NCBI GenBank assembly: GCA_018400625.1
Contig: JAGYMJ010000128.1
Coordinates: 1-8,319 of the forward strand
Reading direction: 5' to 3'
Source of the DNA: Planctomycetota bacterium
Lineage (GTDB): Bacteria; Planctomycetota; Brocadiia; SM23-32
Length of the DNA stretch: 8,319 nucleotides
Below the pieces are notes generated by a model. That model saw nothing but the letters and a program-made list of their open reading frames with translations. It was not told where the DNA came from and ran no database searches. A program made the position numbers and the translations under genes. Positions 8,201 through 8,319 of the stretch are shown one piece after another; position 1 is the stretch's first letter; every line of letters starts with the position of its first letter.

Positions 8201-8319
8201 GCAAAAGTTCCTTCCTTTCTTTCAAATCACCCTCTTTTTGTACAATTTCCATCTCGTCAGCTTTGTCGAGATATGCTTTCGCCGATTCAAAATCCTCTTC
8301 CACGAGGGCTTCTTCTGCA
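2220..8319 (-). CDS. Giant alpha-helical repeat protein, C-terminal part (start outside window)
   Basis: One uninterrupted frame runs from the right edge (first full codon at 8318) to a TAG stop at 2220-2222, giving at least 2032 residues. A GTG at 8301-8303 is in frame, but the five codons before it (AEEAL) complete the helix of a repeat unit, so the GTG is very probably an internal Val and the true start lies beyond the window. The protein is almost entirely predicted helix, rich in Glu, Lys, Ala and Leu, with few Pro and only two Cys. It consists of about 30 diverged units sharing an F/Y/L-x-x-A-x-x-x-L-x-x-I/V-K core, most often 63 residues apart, with a less regular TPR-like stretch near residues 1181-1500 (numbered from the GTG). 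No catalytic motif, membrane segment or C-terminal anchor is visible. The next gene, a secretin, follows after 80 bases, which suggests an envelope or periplasmic role; this is inference, and any signal peptide would be outside the window. A cytoplasmic coiled-coil scaffold is an alternative. The reading frame is near certain; the function is unknown. Confidence 0.95.
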   Translation of the reverse strand, partial: AEEALVEEDFESAKAYLDKADEMEIVQKEGDLKERKELLRQSTREREQELAEGREQAHKDQILNESNNVLVLAGKAIEKREFSKAAELIKIVKNSLAYDLEPEVAERVNLLENQLTERQQMLANEREIVGELFAKTEEFIEQGEWEDAESSLAQIRNKEIYILYPEIKEYVSLLEDTIRAHEADLESGILSAMQELADAEDQIMEYNFSKAEELLASVGEMPEYEHDRVESEVERIKEKLEVLKEEFNTQKTSLLADLEQAEASIEKYELEEAAAALSQVKNAELFSKMPSVQSKYAVVSNQLQDRTEKKQALVASQKVVESLLADIKQYIENARFAEADRLMARVMDEPALEHYDELNENVIKTEKLLAEAEQKFEEESALIEELITEGETHLENRNLAQLRNTLRQIRSKDTYHLSDDAQHKTAELEAGFIQLGEEIAEQRETFFQIKNFFQRALSLWEFENAENYLNVMSQLDVVDTSPALQNEVENAQKELEQEKVVARKDVEESEKLLRLAQEKMSEYDFAAARNSLMEAKDLAVYERKTAVQNEIDNVQATLQKEERQTLKNIEEALAVVDTINEKLNIYRIDRAETLLETLKESYVYSISEEVRTQVDRLERKKEAAIEDIQRAREEFEFAFTKAETAVENQEFDEAEALLNEVKQHEMFMIVSNTEEKISSLSQKLAQEKSDWKDLKNSKHTVELSLEALNKEIDEGNFENAKSLLNTIKTERAYNEYSQLREETAQLESEYEKAEHEAYVRELEEQAFPTFELVNTAMKSWRLEEAKATLNSLQQSQAYELSETIKAEYAEYNEKLKRSEKAEGLWLEAKEAFEAGNFPLIVEKIGKYKSLDVEVHEKFDVEAERMLHVAESTLEKYENLFDEGEKLLAQNQFQEAKANFQMLVEADIDLPHDLAQRAAAKLPEIEDAIRSKKVSGAREALEELEAFKRQVAIDIASEAFEEAQTAQSKDEYLEALEKLNRAKRELEKFNPPPEIREKLRQVEDTKEKVERKLAAYEEIENQLEAAESLVSEKDISRAHAALEKARKIAEEMNIDYTEELTERENTIKARISEVYRVERSQERERYLEILDQIQKQLDGGNVFLAQELYGIIDNAEKMLFTEPELTHIQSIQRDVKNRIENAEEDIEDVNQQFKEARRLLEEDKGIEALSEFQNIMNDIFEDNLPTDTKIEIAQAYLESLKKELPAALEKEAQRLRESAQSNIEHVVALKPYYLARFWVQNESYDVAKDYLQIVAEDQRLEENKRSWAAGELEDIETKLNRLEEEELLAVQEKALEAKNLMKEANDKRRAGENQKALQLRRLSEGLQVDIVVERAQMALNRNAFPVVRDTVERNIDLLQPHTQRKGVRKIVDIANAWSKAENASERVIDALQEHDLSAMENAYEKLKSIDIRPFPFDELIPHLDGARRSLMTLESPEQMLASLPGNEILQDYIERMKREKMLGNAYIICATNYVRGDLKEASDYALRVINHAHDNHRIEKRFAENVYVDLTLNAVQEGINEGQLNEAAHLMNNIRATSVYSDQRDVRNKVDSLTLELRKAEDRREAEKLLSKAEGYLLKNELELASGKLQKVRELSFYPELEGIPANVNRMAQNLQRRRRVAGSMKEKAEDVREILSSVEEKVNKWEFENASSLLAIIKDITISSELTGLKERIEEVQKYYESEKSVADSQLKAAFKELDETENILKDQKIDEAASRLENIRNKRVYKENYADFRDSFSQVEQKIDEHKKIKEAFDVIAEAEEEFLKGKLDEAEKILRQVKQTPEWMNIERVKVACNEAENEISKARQKKETKEEKIRLSQEKLDEALKAFNQQDYDAARAYLQKAEEDSGIAESPELAERKKSLSSRIENAEKMSEELWAMLENVRSLLNEGELDQAENLLQDIKEIEIAAKIPPINNTLKELESGLELKRDEIRAEEILSELKENIEAGKYRQAYRMVIDAQKTELFDQMDDFRDGIQNLSAQIERVEDSARELYNQAVDAYKQDDVEKLRSLLDELEEKYRNTQVFAEKL
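2223..3803 (-). repeat. Downstream repeat block, about 9 protein-level units
   Basis: After the central region the same unit returns, with core residues at 1518, 1576, 1642, 1705, 1764, 1830, 1889, 1947 and 2003. Examples are EGQLNEAAHLMNNI, NKWEFENASSLLAII, KGKLDEAEKILRQVK and EAGKYRQAYRMVIDA. Spacing is 56-66 residues, slightly shorter and less constant than in the upstream block. The post-core aromatic is kept in most units (VYSDQ, FYPEL, VYKEN, LFDQM). The last unit is truncated: the protein stops about 24 residues after its core, with no extra C-terminal domain. Confidence 0.75.
3804..4763 (-). other. Central less regular TPR-like region of the giant protein
   Basis: Residues about 1181-1500 (from the GTG at 8303) break the regular array. 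Composition changes: more Trp, Pro, His and Tyr, as in KPYYLARFWVQNESYDVAKDYL and RPFPFDELIPHLDG, and one of the only two cysteines (C1463, in AYIICATNYVRGDL). Several pieces read like ordinary TPR or HEAT-type hairpins, for example NESYDVAKDYLQIV, RNAFPVVRDTVERN and YVRGDLKEASDYALRVI, but their spacing is irregular (about 30-80 residues). This could be a compact helical domain or hinge between the two arms of the protein. No known domain family is recognised, and the boundaries are approximate. Confidence 0.5.
4764..8318 (-). repeat. Upstream repeat block, about 19 protein-level units of about 63 residues
   Basis: Numbering residues from the GTG at 8303, the aromatic or aliphatic core residue three before a conserved Ala falls at 5, 77, 140, 203, 265, 331, 394, 457, 520, 583, 646, 712, 777, 832, 887, 966, 1029, 1096 and 1159. 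Examples are QGEWEDAESSLAQI, YNFSKAEELLASV and NQEFDEAEALLNEVK. Spacing is exactly 63 residues (189 bases) from 77 to 203 and from 331 to 646, and 62-67 elsewhere, except in the zone 777-966. A typical unit reads as a helix ending in Gly/Asn/Lys, the F-x-x-A helix, a short break often carrying Tyr or Phe, then a long helix ending in Leu-Glu-x-x-Leu. The two central helices look like the second half of a TPR, but the period is nearly twice that of a TPR. The units are too diverged for recent duplication to be visible in the DNA. Confidence 0.8.

Noticed and set aside
2220..8318. SMC/Rad50 or myosin-type identity for the giant protein
   Set aside because: There are no Walker motifs, hinge or head domain in view, and the recurrent F-x-x-A hairpins with breaks do not fit one continuous rod-like coiled coil.

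Overview
The window holds two genes, both on the minus strand and read from the right edge to the left, with 80 bases between them. Both are cut by the window: the first has no visible start and the second no visible end. The only non-coding stretch is the 80-base gap at 2140-2219. No RNA genes, insertion sequences, CRISPR arrays or phage-like genes are visible.

The right three quarters (2220-8319) is the C-terminal part, at least 2032 residues, of a giant alpha-helical repeat protein rich in Glu, Lys, Ala and Leu. It is not a featureless coiled coil. It is built from about 30 strongly diverged units with a short Phe/Tyr-x-x-Ala core, and the core recurs at exactly 63 residues over long stretches. 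There are about 19 units in an upstream block, then a less regular TPR-like stretch of about 320 residues, then about 9 more units to the stop codon. I cannot name a characterised family for it.

The left quarter (1-2139) is the N-terminal 713 residues of an exported secretin-family protein (type II/III secretion, PilQ/GspD superfamily). It has a good Shine-Dalgarno site and a signal peptide. A long helical region follows, with TPR-like units and a highly charged helix. Next come an N0/STN-like domain, a Trp-containing linker, and the start of the secretin module, where the window ends. Its N-terminal helical region contains units that resemble the repeats of the giant upstream protein.

The two genes look co-directional and probably co-transcribed. 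The simplest reading is an envelope-associated pair: a secretin-like outer-membrane channel with a helical periplasmic arm, encoded next to a giant repeat protein with a related repeat. The function is not known from sequence.

The organism is a bacterium of moderate GC, judged by eye. The secretin wording around 'FIIIHTPEKHEEIEKLLKALR' followed by 'QVHVETRFVEV' reminds me of secretin-like proteins in the Planctomycetes/Lentisphaerae (PVC) group. That placement is an impression from memory, not a search result.
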